NCBI GenBank assembly: GCA_040755755.1
Contig: JBFLZW010000055.1
Location: 62,001-126,000 of the forward strand
Direction: 5' to 3'
DNA: 64,000 bases
From: a bacterium
GTDB lineage: Bacteria > SZUA-182 > DTGQ01
This document shows positions 1 to 7,454 of this stretch, piece by piece (the stretch's first letter is position 1; each line of letters opens with the position of its first letter). The position numbers were made by a program, and so were the translations under genes. The notes beneath the pieces are model-generated. The model saw nothing but the letters and a program-made list of their open reading frames with translations. It did no database searches and was not told the origin of the DNA.

Positions 1-1479
1 ACCTTGAGGGAGCAGACCATAGGCAGAGGATTACGGCTGCCCTACAGGCAACGAACAGGGTACAACAAGGTAGATAAACTCACGATTGTAGCCCACGATA
101 AATTTCAGGAAATAATTGATGAAGCCAATAAGCCGGATTCTATCATCAGACGGGAAAACATTATAGAAATTGACGAGCAGGAAATAAACCAGAGGAAAGA
201 GGTTATCACTTCGGTTTCAAACATCGAGGTAAAACTTGAGGAGGAACGGAAGAGGATTGAAAGTATTTCACAGCCTGAGCAAAAACAGAAAGCTCAGATC
301 AACCTGGAAGTGCAGAAAAAGATTCTTGAGACTCTTCCGAAACTCAACGATAAGGTAAGCAATATCAATGAACTGACAAAAGCGGAAATTAAACAGATTG
401 TCGTTGAGAAAATAAGAGAGAGAATATATAGCGAGCCGCAGCAAAAACTGTTCGCTGAAGAAATTGTGAAGGAGGCTGAGGCAGCTTATGAAACTGTAGT
501 AGCTGACTACATTCAGAACATGATCGAAATTCCAAGAATCATGATCCAGCCAAGCGCACGGATACGCGCAGGATTCCATGATTTCGACCTTGATACGAAA
601 AACCTGAATTACCAACCCGTATCAGAAGAAATTCTGAGAAAAACCCTTCGTGAGCAGGAAGATGGCCTTGATATTATCACAGGACGGGGAAGAATTATTT
701 TCGATAGTCCTGAACACGTTATCGTGAATGAGCTTATTGATTATCCAGAAGTGAACTATGATGCCCAGGCAGACTTATTGTTCAAACTGGCAGGGCAGGC
801 AGTTGAAAAATTCAAGACCTATCTCGATGAAGATACCGTAACCAATAATGTTGTCCCAGCTCATAAGAAAGAGATTGGCCGATATATTTACTCGCAGTTG
901 ATGCAGCATTTTTACTGTGAAAAGATAGGCTTTGAGAAACCTATCGTAAAACCATTTACCAAAATAGAAGAACATAATTTTTCAAAGGATACCCAAGATA
1001 GTATCTATCACTATACACAGACCATTACACCTGCCAGGGATATCCCAAGGAAGATATTCACGGGTTTTACAAAGGCTTGTCATAGGTTCTATAAGTTTGA
1101 GTCTAAACCTGAAAAAGACTTCGCTATTATCCTGGAGCAGGATAAATCCGTATTAAAATGGCTGCGGCCTGCCCCTAATCAATTCCGTATATACTGGAAA
1201 CCCACAAACCAGTACCATCCCGATTTTGTGGCAGAATCAAAAGATACAATTTACTTGATCGAAACAAAGAGAGAAGCAACCATCGACTCGAGAGAGGTTG
1301 AGGGAAAAGCCCAGGCAGCCCTTGAGTATTGCAGGTATGCAACAGAATTCACCACCCAGCACGGAGGGAAGCCCTGGAAGTATATTCTGATTCCAGATAA
1401 TGCCGTGATGACCAATATGAGCTTTGATACTATGGTAAGGTGCTACGAGTACCGCAGAAATGATGAGAAGTTACCATGA
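1..1479 (+). CDS. Type III restriction enzyme Res subunit, C-terminal part
   Basis: This is the 3' part of a gene that begins before the window; the reading frame is open from base 1 and 492 residues are visible. It opens with QTIGRGLRLPY, which matches helicase motif VI of SF2 type III restriction subunits. Near the C-terminus HPDF followed by YLIETKRE fits the PD-(D/E)XK nuclease core found at the end of Res proteins. The enzyme would use ATP-driven translocation and cut DNA as part of a Mod-Res complex. The mod gene is not visible and would have to lie further left. An in-frame TTG at base 4 is not a plausible start because the helicase domain is missing. Family assignment is confident; activity is unknown. 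Confidence 0.85.
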   Translation, partial: TLREQTIGRGLRLPYRQRTGYNKVDKLTIVAHDKFQEIIDEANKPDSIIRRENIIEIDEQEINQRKEVITSVSNIEVKLEEERKRIESISQPEQKQKAQINLEVQKKILETLPKLNDKVSNINELTKAEIKQIVVEKIRERIYSEPQQKLFAEEIVKEAEAAYETVVADYIQNMIEIPRIMIQPSARIRAGFHDFDLDTKNLNYQPVSEEILRKTLREQEDGLDIITGRGRIIFDSPEHVIVNELIDYPEVNYDAQADLLFKLAGQAVEKFKTYLDEDTVTNNVVPAHKKEIGRYIYSQLMQHFYCEKIGFEKPIVKPFTKIEEHNFSKDTQDSIYHYTQTITPARDIPRKIFTGFTKACHRFYKFESKPEKDFAIILEQDKSVLKWLRPAPNQFRIYWKPTNQYHPDFVAESKDTIYLIETKREATIDSREVEGKAQAALEYCRYATEFTTQHGGKPWKYILIPDNAVMTNMSFDTMVRCYEYRRNDEKLP

Positions 1480-1533
1480 ATTCACTATTTCCAAGAAAAT
1501 CTGAAACTTGGTGCACTCACCGATGCTGGATGT

Positions 1534-1596
1534 GAGCGTAATCATAAATAAGGGAGAGCCAATAAAAATGGGAGGTACATCTATGCTGTATTTATG
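1534..1596 (+). repeat. Chimeric remnant of a duplicated antitoxin/HEPN locus
   Basis: The first half (about 1534-1566) nearly matches 2366-2399, which leads into the small antitoxin-like gene. The second half (1566-1596) is identical to 2701-2731 inside the HEPN gene. The roughly 300 bases that separate these two segments downstream are missing here. The simplest reading is an old tandem duplication followed by an internal deletion. No coding capacity remains. Confidence 0.6.
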
Positions 1597-1603
1597 CATT
1601 TGT

Positions 1604-1661
1604 TTGGGGTCAGCCCTTGACATTTGACGTTCCTGTTAAAAATGTCAAGGGCTGACCCCAA
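1604..1661. repeat. Perfect 22-bp inverted repeat (REP/MITE-like palindrome)
   Basis: Arms at 1604-1625 and 1640-1661 are exact reverse complements separated by 14 bases; the arm core reads GGGGTCAGCCCTTGACATT. The element sits between the restriction gene and the toxin-antitoxin genes. Palindromes of this GGGGTCAG...TTGACATT type occur in other bacterial genomes beside REP-associated tyrosine transposases; that link is from general knowledge. No transposase is visible nearby. Confidence 0.7.
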
Positions 1662-1744
1662 GTGGTACAAGTGGTATGAGATGGAGGAAAAATGTTATGA
1701 TAAAGGAGCTATAAATGGGCAGACTACAGTATAGGAACTGATGA

Positions 1745-2053
1745 ATGAAATCGCTTGAAAAGATTATGAGACAATTATCCTTGGGTCAGTTTGAATTTAG
1801 CCGGCATGCTTTCAAGCGAGCGGTTGAACGCAATATCAGCGAATTGGAGATAAAGTGGGCCGGAGGACATGCGAGAATCATTGAAGATTATCCTGATGAT
1901 AAATACTTTCCGAGTTGTCTGCTGTTAGGATTTACGGAAAATGGACGTCCACTGCATATACAGGTATCGTATGTTGATTCAGACCTGGTCAAGATCATCA
2001 CAATTTATGAACCGAATAAAAATGAGTGGATTAATTACTCAAAACGGAGGTAA
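1745..2053 (+). CDS. DUF4258 family small protein (putative toxin partner)
   Basis: The 102-residue product has the DUF4258 pattern: an N-terminal FSRHAFKRAVERNIS helix, a central CLLLGFTENGRPLHI strand pair and a C-terminal LVKIITIYEPN strand. Proteins of this family are often encoded directly before a YgiT/MqsA-type zinc-finger protein, as here (4-base gap), and are treated as toxin-like members of type II toxin-antitoxin pairs, related in layout to MqsR/RelE. That role is inferred from context. Its start at 1745 lies four bases after another ATG that gives only a five-codon frame. No strong ribosome-binding site is seen. Confidence 0.75.
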   Translation: MKSLEKIMRQLSLGQFEFSRHAFKRAVERNISELEIKWAGGHARIIEDYPDDKYFPSCLLLGFTENGRPLHIQVSYVDSDLVKIITIYEPNKNEWINYSKRR

Positions 2054-2057
2054 GATT

Positions 2058-2288
2058 ATGTTTCGATGCCATGTATGCGGCTCAACTGAGGGGAAAGAAG
2101 ATTTTGTAAACGAAATGTTTCAGATTGATGATAAGCCTGTACTAGTTGAGCACATTCCAGCAATAGTTTGTTTGCGTTGCGGAGAGGAAACTTTTAGCCG
2201 TGAGACAACAGAAGAGATTCGGCGGATGGTTCACGGAGAGGCAACGCCTGTAAGGTCTATTTGTATGGATGTCTTTACTTTCGTGTAG
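2058..2288 (+). CDS. YgiT-type zinc-finger protein (putative antitoxin)
   Basis: This 76-residue protein carries two CxxC pairs (CHVC at residues 4-7 and CLRC near residue 40), as expected for the zinc-binding N-terminal domain of MqsA/YgiT-like antitoxins. It lacks the helix-turn-helix domain of full-length MqsA, so it is the short form usual with DUF4258 partners. The ATG at 2058 follows an AACGGAGG ribosome-binding site that overlaps the end of the upstream gene, so the two are probably co-translated. A longer in-frame extension back to 1941 would overlap the DUF4258 gene and is not supported. Function as antitoxin is inferred. Confidence 0.75.
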   Translation: MFRCHVCGSTEGKEDFVNEMFQIDDKPVLVEHIPAIVCLRCGEETFSRETTEEIRRMVHGEATPVRSICMDVFTFV

Positions 2289-2393
2289 ACCCGGATTTGA
2301 TCTTTAGTGGTTTCTACCCTTGTCTTTGCTGGGATCTTTGCACTGTTAACAAATAATATAAACATGAGCATAATCATAAATAAGGGAAAGCCA

Positions 2394-2618
2394 ATGAAAG
2401 CAAAAGTCATTCATACTACTATCAGTAAGGAAGGGGTTATTCACGTGGTAGCCCCCGATTTACCACCCGGTGAGGTGGATATTATTGTTTTGCTTCACAA
2501 TTCTGATGTTCCTCAACCTCCTCACATAACAGACATCCGGCAATTACCGTTCGGTGGTTATAAGGCAGGCTGGCTGGCTCCCGAACAACTCCGGCGTGAA
2601 GCCATCTATAAGAAATGA
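2394..2618 (+). CDS. Small antitoxin-like protein
   Basis: The 74-residue product begins MKAKVIHTTISKEGVIHV and ends with LRREAIYKK. A short N-terminal beta-rich segment plus a C-terminal LRRExIY tail is a layout seen in small antitoxin-like proteins encoded beside PIN or HEPN toxins; I do not recognise a named family with certainty. ATG 2394 was chosen because AAGGGAAAG lies just upstream; an in-frame ATG at 2364 would add ten residues. It lies ten bases before the HEPN gene, so the two may share a transcript. Part of its upstream leader is duplicated at about 1534-1566. Confidence 0.55.
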   Translation: MKAKVIHTTISKEGVIHVVAPDLPPGEVDIIVLLHNSDVPQPPHITDIRQLPFGGYKAGWLAPEQLRREAIYKK

Positions 2619-2628
2619 GGAGAAAAGC

Positions 2629-3019
2629 ATGGCTCAAAATCCTGACGAATGGCTAAGGCAGGCTGATTATGACATGGATAATGCTATAGTTTATGTTTAG
2701 AAATGGGAGGTACATCTATGCTGTATTTATGTGTCATCTATCTATAGAAAAGGCGTTGAAAGGGCTATATACTCAAAAAACCGGCAACCTCCCACCAAAG
2801 ACACATAATCTGCTTTATCTTGTTGAAAGAATTATGATCCAACTGCCTGATAATTTATACGATTCTCTCTTTACCTTAAGCAGGTTAAGCGTTCCTACAC
2901 GCTATCCAGATGACCTTCAGAGAATGCTCAAAGATTACAATGAAGCAAGAACAAGGGACATAATCGAACGAGGGAAGGAAGTATTACAATGGCTCAAGAT
3001 AGAGTTTATGAAGCGATAG
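2629..3019 (+). pseudogene. HEPN-domain protein, frameshifted
   Basis: The reading frame starts MAQNPDEWLRQADYDMDNA, the usual start of a HEPN-domain protein, but runs into a stop after 23 codons. The rest of the domain (MFRNGRYIYAVFMCHLSIEKALKG and onward) continues in the +1 frame from about base 2691. Removing one T near 2690 joins the two parts into a normal protein of about 129 residues; total length 391 bases equals 130 codons plus one. The gene overlaps the MNT gene by 31 bases, as is usual for HEPN/MNT pairs. Either a true inactivating insertion or a sequencing error. Confidence 0.75.
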
Positions 3020-3324
3020 GATTTTTAGAACAGTGCCTGAGAGAGAGAGGACTAACTATCTCAAAGATTATTCTCTTTGGTTCTCAGGCTAAAGGGAGAG
3101 CTACTGAAGAAAGTGATGTGGATATTGCGATCATTTCGGAGGATTTTTCAAACAAAGACATCTTTGAAAGAGCGATCTTGACCAAAGATGCTGAAATTAT
3201 GACTATGAAAAAATTTATGCTGCCTCTCGATATTATCACCATGACGACGAAAGAATTAGAAAGTGGGACCTCGATTATGAGCGAGTATGTCAGAGATGGT
3301 GAAGTAGTAATGGAGAGGGTCTGA
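2989..3324 (+). CDS. MNT-type nucleotidyltransferase (HEPN partner)
   Basis: The 111-residue product has the minimal nucleotidyltransferase signature GSQAKGRATEESDVDIAI at about residues 30-47, with the GS and two Asp residues that bind Mg-ATP. In HEPN/MNT modules the MNT protein is the antitoxin; in some studied systems it adds AMP groups to the HEPN toxin. It starts inside the end of the HEPN gene, which implies translational coupling. Since the HEPN frame is broken here, the antitoxin may be a leftover. Family identity is clear; activity in this strain is not known. Confidence 0.85.
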   Translation: MAQDRVYEAIGFLEQCLRERGLTISKIILFGSQAKGRATEESDVDIAIISEDFSNKDIFERAILTKDAEIMTMKKFMLPLDIITMTTKELESGTSIMSEYVRDGEVVMERV

Positions 3325-3704
3325 ATGATACACTCAGGGAGATAGACAGGCATTTAGACTGTATGGAGGAGGAGACGCGGTAGCTACTTTGGAGTGCGGA
3401 TGCCACAGGGGCTCCCTGCGTAAGAGGCCGCTTTCCTGGCACACAGCATATCCTGGCATAACAACGCCAAGGAAAGCGGTGTCGTGCCACCGCAGTCCAA
3501 AGCGGCCACCCCATACTGTGGGTACCGCCGCAGTTGATAATAATTAGCCGCGTATTTAAGAAGGCCTTCACTGAGCACAAACTTGGCTTCTGTAAGTGCC
3601 ATTCCACCTAACCTCCCCTGCCACAGGGGCTCCCTGCCTCAAGGGGAAGGGATTGGATAAGCTTACCATCCTCAATATGGGGAAGCTATTTTGCAAAAGC
3701 TCCC
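3325..3704. other. Intergenic region with palindromes and a dispersed repeat
   Basis: No convincing gene is seen. The stretch holds a CCGCTTTCC/GGAAAGCGG inverted repeat (about 3428-3478). It also has two copies of a CACAGGGGCTCCCTGC motif (about 3400 and 3622), the second within a CCCCTGCC...AAGGGG hairpin at 3615-3645. A related copy of the latter is at about 58651-58683. Small frames across it have no recognisable content. Confidence 0.5.
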
Positions 3705-5081
3705 TTACTCCACCCCCTCCACCGGCAGCGGCTTCCGGTCCATATCCTGTGGTATGGGCACACCCATCAGCTTGAGGATGGTCGGGGCAAGGGCATGGAT
3801 GTCGAAGCCGAGTTCGTTTATGCTTTTCCCTTTCAGGTAGAAGAAGGCATCATCATAGGTGTGCATCCCGGTCAGTTCGCTGCGGCCAATCAGACTGGCC
3901 TGGTCGATATTCCCTTTCAGGTCATATCCGTCCCTGGGAATGGCCACCAGGTCTGCGGCCTGAGCCAGATACGGGCCGTGGTAGATTTCCTCCCTGGTCA
4001 CCACTTTGCTTAGAATTGCCTCCCCACTTGCCGGATCTTTCATGTCCATGATCGCCTCGGCAAGCTGACGGCGGACCCGCTCATACTCTTCGCCCGGCTC
4101 TATCCGGCCGCAGAATTCCCTGCCCCGCACGTTAAGAAAGATCCTGCCCGGAATCAGGCTGTAGGCAGTGGTATCAGGATGCATCTCTTTCAAAGATGCG
4201 GCCTTATCGCTGGTGAATCTGAGCCACCCTTTCTCCTTGAGCCACTGATTGACATAAACCTCCTGCCTGATGGAGCAGAATCCGTGGTCAGACAGCAGGA
4301 TAAATTCCACGTCAGGATTCGGTTCTACAAACCGGTCGTGGATTTCACCGACATAGCGGTCTATCTTCTGGTAATAGCGGGTAAACTCAGGGCCAAACTG
4401 AGGGTCTTCTTTTTCCCAGTCATCCCAGAAAAAGTGGTTGATCCGGTCGGTTTCCATGATATGCACCTGAAAAAAGTCCCACTCCTCCTGCTCAAGGAAG
4501 TACCTGGCCGTAGCCACTCTCCGCTCCAGGGCCACGTGCAGCTCCTCAAGGAACTTTTTCCTGTCCTTCCTGGCCAGCCAGGCATCAACGTCGATCCGGT
4601 AGTCCAGCTCCTTGAGCTTGGGGACGATCGAGGCCGGATAGGCGGCCTTGTCCAGCCTGGTGGCCAAAAAGCAGCCGATGAGAATCCCGTTCACCGGCTT
4701 TGGCGGGTAGGTAACCGGCACATTGATCACCGTAACCCGCTTTTTAGCCTGGCTCAGAATCTGCCAGAGCGTCGGAGCCTGCATGTTGATTGCCGTAGGG
4801 ATGAAGGGCTCGAAGGGGTTGGGCTTGCGGTCGATGAATCCATAGATATTGTGCTTGGCCGGATTTTTGCCGGTCATAAAGGATGACCAGGCCACCGACG
4901 AGATGGTCGGGATAACCGACCGCATCCGGTGAAAGGCCCCCTGCTGAAAGAGGGCCTGCATTCTGGGAAACTTGCCTGCATTTCTCGGACTTGTCAGGAA
5001 GGTATAGGGAACGCCGTCAAGTCCGATAACCAGGACCTTTTTTTTCTGTGCGCCTCCATGTGCTTTCTTTATCCAGGCCAT
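3705..5081 (-). CDS. Alkaline phosphatase superfamily phosphodiesterase/sulfatase-like protein
   Basis: The 458-residue protein has the alkaline phosphatase superfamily fold markers: metal-binding Asp in VIGLDGVPY, a nucleophile region TISSVAWSSFMTGKNPAKHNI, the second metal motif LLSDHGF and a late GMHTYDDA histidine. This fits the type I phosphodiesterase/nucleotide pyrophosphatase branch; the substrate cannot be read from sequence. There is no signal peptide, so it is likely cytoplasmic. It starts one base after the APS kinase stop and so belongs to the same transcript as cysC and sat. That context suggests work on a sulfated or nucleotide-linked compound such as PAPS/PAP or a sulfated glycan; this is inference. 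Confidence 0.8.
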   Translation of the reverse strand: MAWIKKAHGGAQKKKVLVIGLDGVPYTFLTSPRNAGKFPRMQALFQQGAFHRMRSVIPTISSVAWSSFMTGKNPAKHNIYGFIDRKPNPFEPFIPTAINMQAPTLWQILSQAKKRVTVINVPVTYPPKPVNGILIGCFLATRLDKAAYPASIVPKLKELDYRIDVDAWLARKDRKKFLEELHVALERRVATARYFLEQEEWDFFQVHIMETDRINHFFWDDWEKEDPQFGPEFTRYYQKIDRYVGEIHDRFVEPNPDVEFILLSDHGFCSIRQEVYVNQWLKEKGWLRFTSDKAASLKEMHPDTTAYSLIPGRIFLNVRGREFCGRIEPGEEYERVRRQLAEAIMDMKDPASGEAILSKVVTREEIYHGPYLAQAADLVAIPRDGYDLKGNIDQASLIGRSELTGMHTYDDAFFYLKGKSINELGFDIHALAPTILKLMGVPIPQDMDRKPLPVEGVE

Positions 5082-5082
5082 A

Positions 5083-5751
5083 TCAAATGTATCCTAAATC
5101 CCGCAGCCGCTGCTTGACTTTCTCCTCCTCCTCCTCAGTATAGATTTCCCCGGCAGCATCCTCTTCGATATCGCTGTCGCCTGCAGCCAGAGCCGGGATG
5201 TATCCAAGCTCCATCAATTTGGCAAGTACCTTGGCCGTACTTTCTTCAACCGATTCCCGGTGCGTCTCCACGGTTACTTCCGGATTCAGCGGATCTTCAT
5301 ACGGGTCGGAAACTCCGGTATAGTTTTTGATCTCACCGGCCAGGGCCTTTTTGTATAAGCCCTTGACATCCCGCTCAATGCACGTCTCGAGCGGGCATTT
5401 GACGAAAACCTCGACAAAGTCTCCGATCTCCCGGCGGTTGTAGTCGCGGACCTCCCGGTAGGGGGAAATGGCCGAAGCAATGGCAATGACACCATTCCGG
5501 GTCAGGAGCTTGCAGACAAAGCCGATCCGTTTTATGTTGATGTCCCGGTCCTCCTTGCTGAAACCCAGTCCCTTGCTCAAATTCGTGCGGACCACGTCGC
5601 CGTCCAGCATTTCCACCTTGAGGCCCCGATCCCGCAAAGCCTGCTCAACTTTCTGCGCTATGGTCGTTTTTCCCGCTCCGGATAAACCGGTAAACCAGAG
5701 GGTGAATCCTTTTTGCTCCATATTATTGCTGTATACCCCTTGGCATCCCAT
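5083..5751 (-). CDS. cysC: Adenylylsulfate (APS) kinase
   Basis: Phosphorylates APS to PAPS, the universal sulfate donor. The P-loop GLSGAGKTT appears soon after the start, followed by the family motif [22 protein letters not shown] and [18 protein letters not shown]. The C-terminus goes beyond the usual kinase by about 30 residues with an acidic EEEEE stretch and ends RLRDLGYI, a tail shared with the small protein at 7105-7335. The ATG at 5751 is preferred because GAGGAGG lies ten bases upstream; the earlier ATG at 5760 is too close to that site. It follows sat by 82 bases and precedes the phosphatase-like gene by one base. Confidence 0.9.
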   Translation of the reverse strand: MGCQGVYSNNMEQKGFTLWFTGLSGAGKTTIAQKVEQALRDRGLKVEMLDGDVVRTNLSKGLGFSKEDRDINIKRIGFVCKLLTRNGVIAIASAISPYREVRDYNRREIGDFVEVFVKCPLETCIERDVKGLYKKALAGEIKNYTGVSDPYEDPLNPEVTVETHRESVEESTAKVLAKLMELGYIPALAAGDSDIEEDAAGEIYTEEEEEKVKQRLRDLGYI

Positions 5752-5833
5752 GGATATCATGCCTCCTCAGTTGATTAAAATCAGTTTTTCGCTCATTGCC
5801 GTTTGAATTCTTATTGCTGTGCTTCTGCTAACT

Positions 5834-6991
5834 TTACTGCTGCTGTTTTTGCCGCAGTCCTGCAATTAAAACCTCGGCTACTTCCTGCCGGGTAAATTCT
5901 TTGGGCGGAATCTCACCCCGGCTCAGCATTTCCCGGACCTTGGTTCCGCTCAGAAATACGTGATTGCTGCTGTCGTGGGGGCAGGTCTTGCTGGAAGCCA
6001 TACCTCCACACTGTTTGCAGTAGAAGGCATGCTCAAAGAAAAAGGGCGTGATCTCCAGCTCCTGCGGCTCGAATTCCCGGAAGATATAGTGGGCATCATA
6101 GGTTCCATAGTAATTGCCGACCCCGGCATGGTCCCGGCCTACGATGAAGTGCGTGCAGCCATAGTTTTTGCGCAGCAGGGCATGGAAGATCGCCTCCCGC
6201 GGACCGGCGTAGCGCATATTGACCGGCATGACCGAAAATATGGTGCGCTGCGGATGATAATACTTACTGACAATGACTTCATAGCATTGTATCCGGATAT
6301 CGGTCGGAATGTCATCGCTTTTGGTTCCCCCGACCAGGGGGTGAAGAAGAAGCCCGTCAACCACTTCCAGGGCACATTTTTGCAGATACTCATGAGCCCG
6401 GTGGACGGGATTGCGGGTCTGGAAGGCGACTACCGTATCCCATCCCTTTTCCTTGAACAGGAGGCGGGTCTCACGGGGAGACAGGTTATAGCGGGCATAG
6501 GGATCGGGCTGTTTTTTCACCAGATCGATCCTGCCGCCCAGCAGAACCTCACCCATGGAATAGACCTTCCTGACCCCAGGATGCTTATCTTCTGTAGTTT
6601 TAAATACCTGCCGGGCCAACTGCTCCCGGTCATAGGAATATTTATCCTCAAGGTACATGATCGCGGCAACATCACCGGCGGGATCGATCAGGGCAATCTC
6701 GGAATCAACCTGCAGCCGGTCCCCCATTTCCTTTTCCACATCCAGCATGATGGGAATTGTCCAGGGCAGGCCATTCGAAAGCCGCATGGTATCGACCACA
6801 CTCTGAAAATCCTTTTGGTTCATGAACCCTTCCAGGGGACTGAAGACCCCCTGGGCGATATTTTCAAGGTCAGTCAGGGTATCCTGACCGACAGTAACCC
6901 TTGGCAAACTCTGTGCTTTCTCTCTGGCCGCCTCCCGGGCTGCACCATCCAGGACACGGTTAATTAACTTTCCTCCATGAGGTTTAATCAT
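5834..6991 (-). CDS. sat: Sulfate adenylyltransferase (ATP sulfurylase)
   Basis: Makes APS from ATP and sulfate. The 385-residue protein carries the catalytic QTRNPVHRAHEY loop near residue 195 and GRDHAGVGNYYG near residue 290, both diagnostic of homo-oligomeric Sat. Cys pairs near the C-terminus (YCKQCGG and TCPHDSSNH) resemble the zinc site of prokaryotic Sat enzymes. AGGAGA precedes the ATG. With cysC directly downstream and no reductase genes in view, the pair most likely makes PAPS for sulfotransfer or assimilation, although a dissimilatory role cannot be excluded. Confidence 0.93.
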   Translation of the reverse strand: MIKPHGGKLINRVLDGAAREAAREKAQSLPRVTVGQDTLTDLENIAQGVFSPLEGFMNQKDFQSVVDTMRLSNGLPWTIPIMLDVEKEMGDRLQVDSEIALIDPAGDVAAIMYLEDKYSYDREQLARQVFKTTEDKHPGVRKVYSMGEVLLGGRIDLVKKQPDPYARYNLSPRETRLLFKEKGWDTVVAFQTRNPVHRAHEYLQKCALEVVDGLLLHPLVGGTKSDDIPTDIRIQCYEVIVSKYYHPQRTIFSVMPVNMRYAGPREAIFHALLRKNYGCTHFIVGRDHAGVGNYYGTYDAHYIFREFEPQELEITPFFFEHAFYCKQCGGMASSKTCPHDSSNHVFLSGTKVREMLSRGEIPPKEFTRQEVAEVLIAGLRQKQQQ

Positions 6992-7104
6992 TTCTTTCTC
7001 CTAAATAGCCTGAGTAAATGAAGGTGTTGGGTATCTCTTTTCTACCTTATGTATCGCTGATGGAGCGCTGAAGTATCGAGCAAATTCGCCCTGGCCGGGA
7101 AATT

Positions 7105-7335
7105 CTATTTGATATACCCAAGGGCCCGCAGCCTCTTTCGAATAAGTTCCATCTCCTCTGAATCTATCGACTCTTCCTTTTGCAGCTTTCCCCCGGCTAC
7201 AATGTCCCGCATCACATAGACGATAAATTCTGTGGCACTGCTGAAGCCCGTGCCTGAAATCAAGGTCTTGACTTCATCGTATAATCGCCGGGGAATTTTT
7301 ATCGTAACTTTATCCCTGCTATCTGCTGAGTTCAT
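7105..7335 (-). CDS. Ribbon-helix-helix-type small protein with LGYIK tail
   Basis: A 76-residue protein. Residues 8-45 (VTIKIPRRLYDEVKTLI through FIVYVMRDIV) fit a CopG-like ribbon-helix-helix fold: one strand and two helices. The C-terminus is acidic then ends KRLRALGYIK, closely matching the end of APS kinase in the same group (QRLRDLGYI). It lies 113 bases upstream of sat on the same strand and has a GAGGG ribosome-binding site. A DNA-binding role regulating sat-cysC is possible. The shared tail suggests instead, or as well, a docking or localisation signal. Both are inference. Confidence 0.65.
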   Translation of the reverse strand: MNSADSRDKVTIKIPRRLYDEVKTLISGTGFSSATEFIVYVMRDIVAGGKLQKEESIDSEEMELIRKRLRALGYIK

Positions 7336-7454
7336 CGGTTTTTTCCCTCACCTGTTATGACACTCACATTAGGGTTCTGATAAGAGTGCTTATAGTGGGA
7401 AATGATACCATGCTCACGGCCTGCTGTCAAATAAAAGGGGAAATATTTGCCCCG

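Noticed and set aside
5960-6967. Long plus-strand frame opposite sat
   Set aside because: It is a shadow of the sat gene, which has clear ATP sulfurylase motifs on the other strand; the plus-strand product has no recognisable content.
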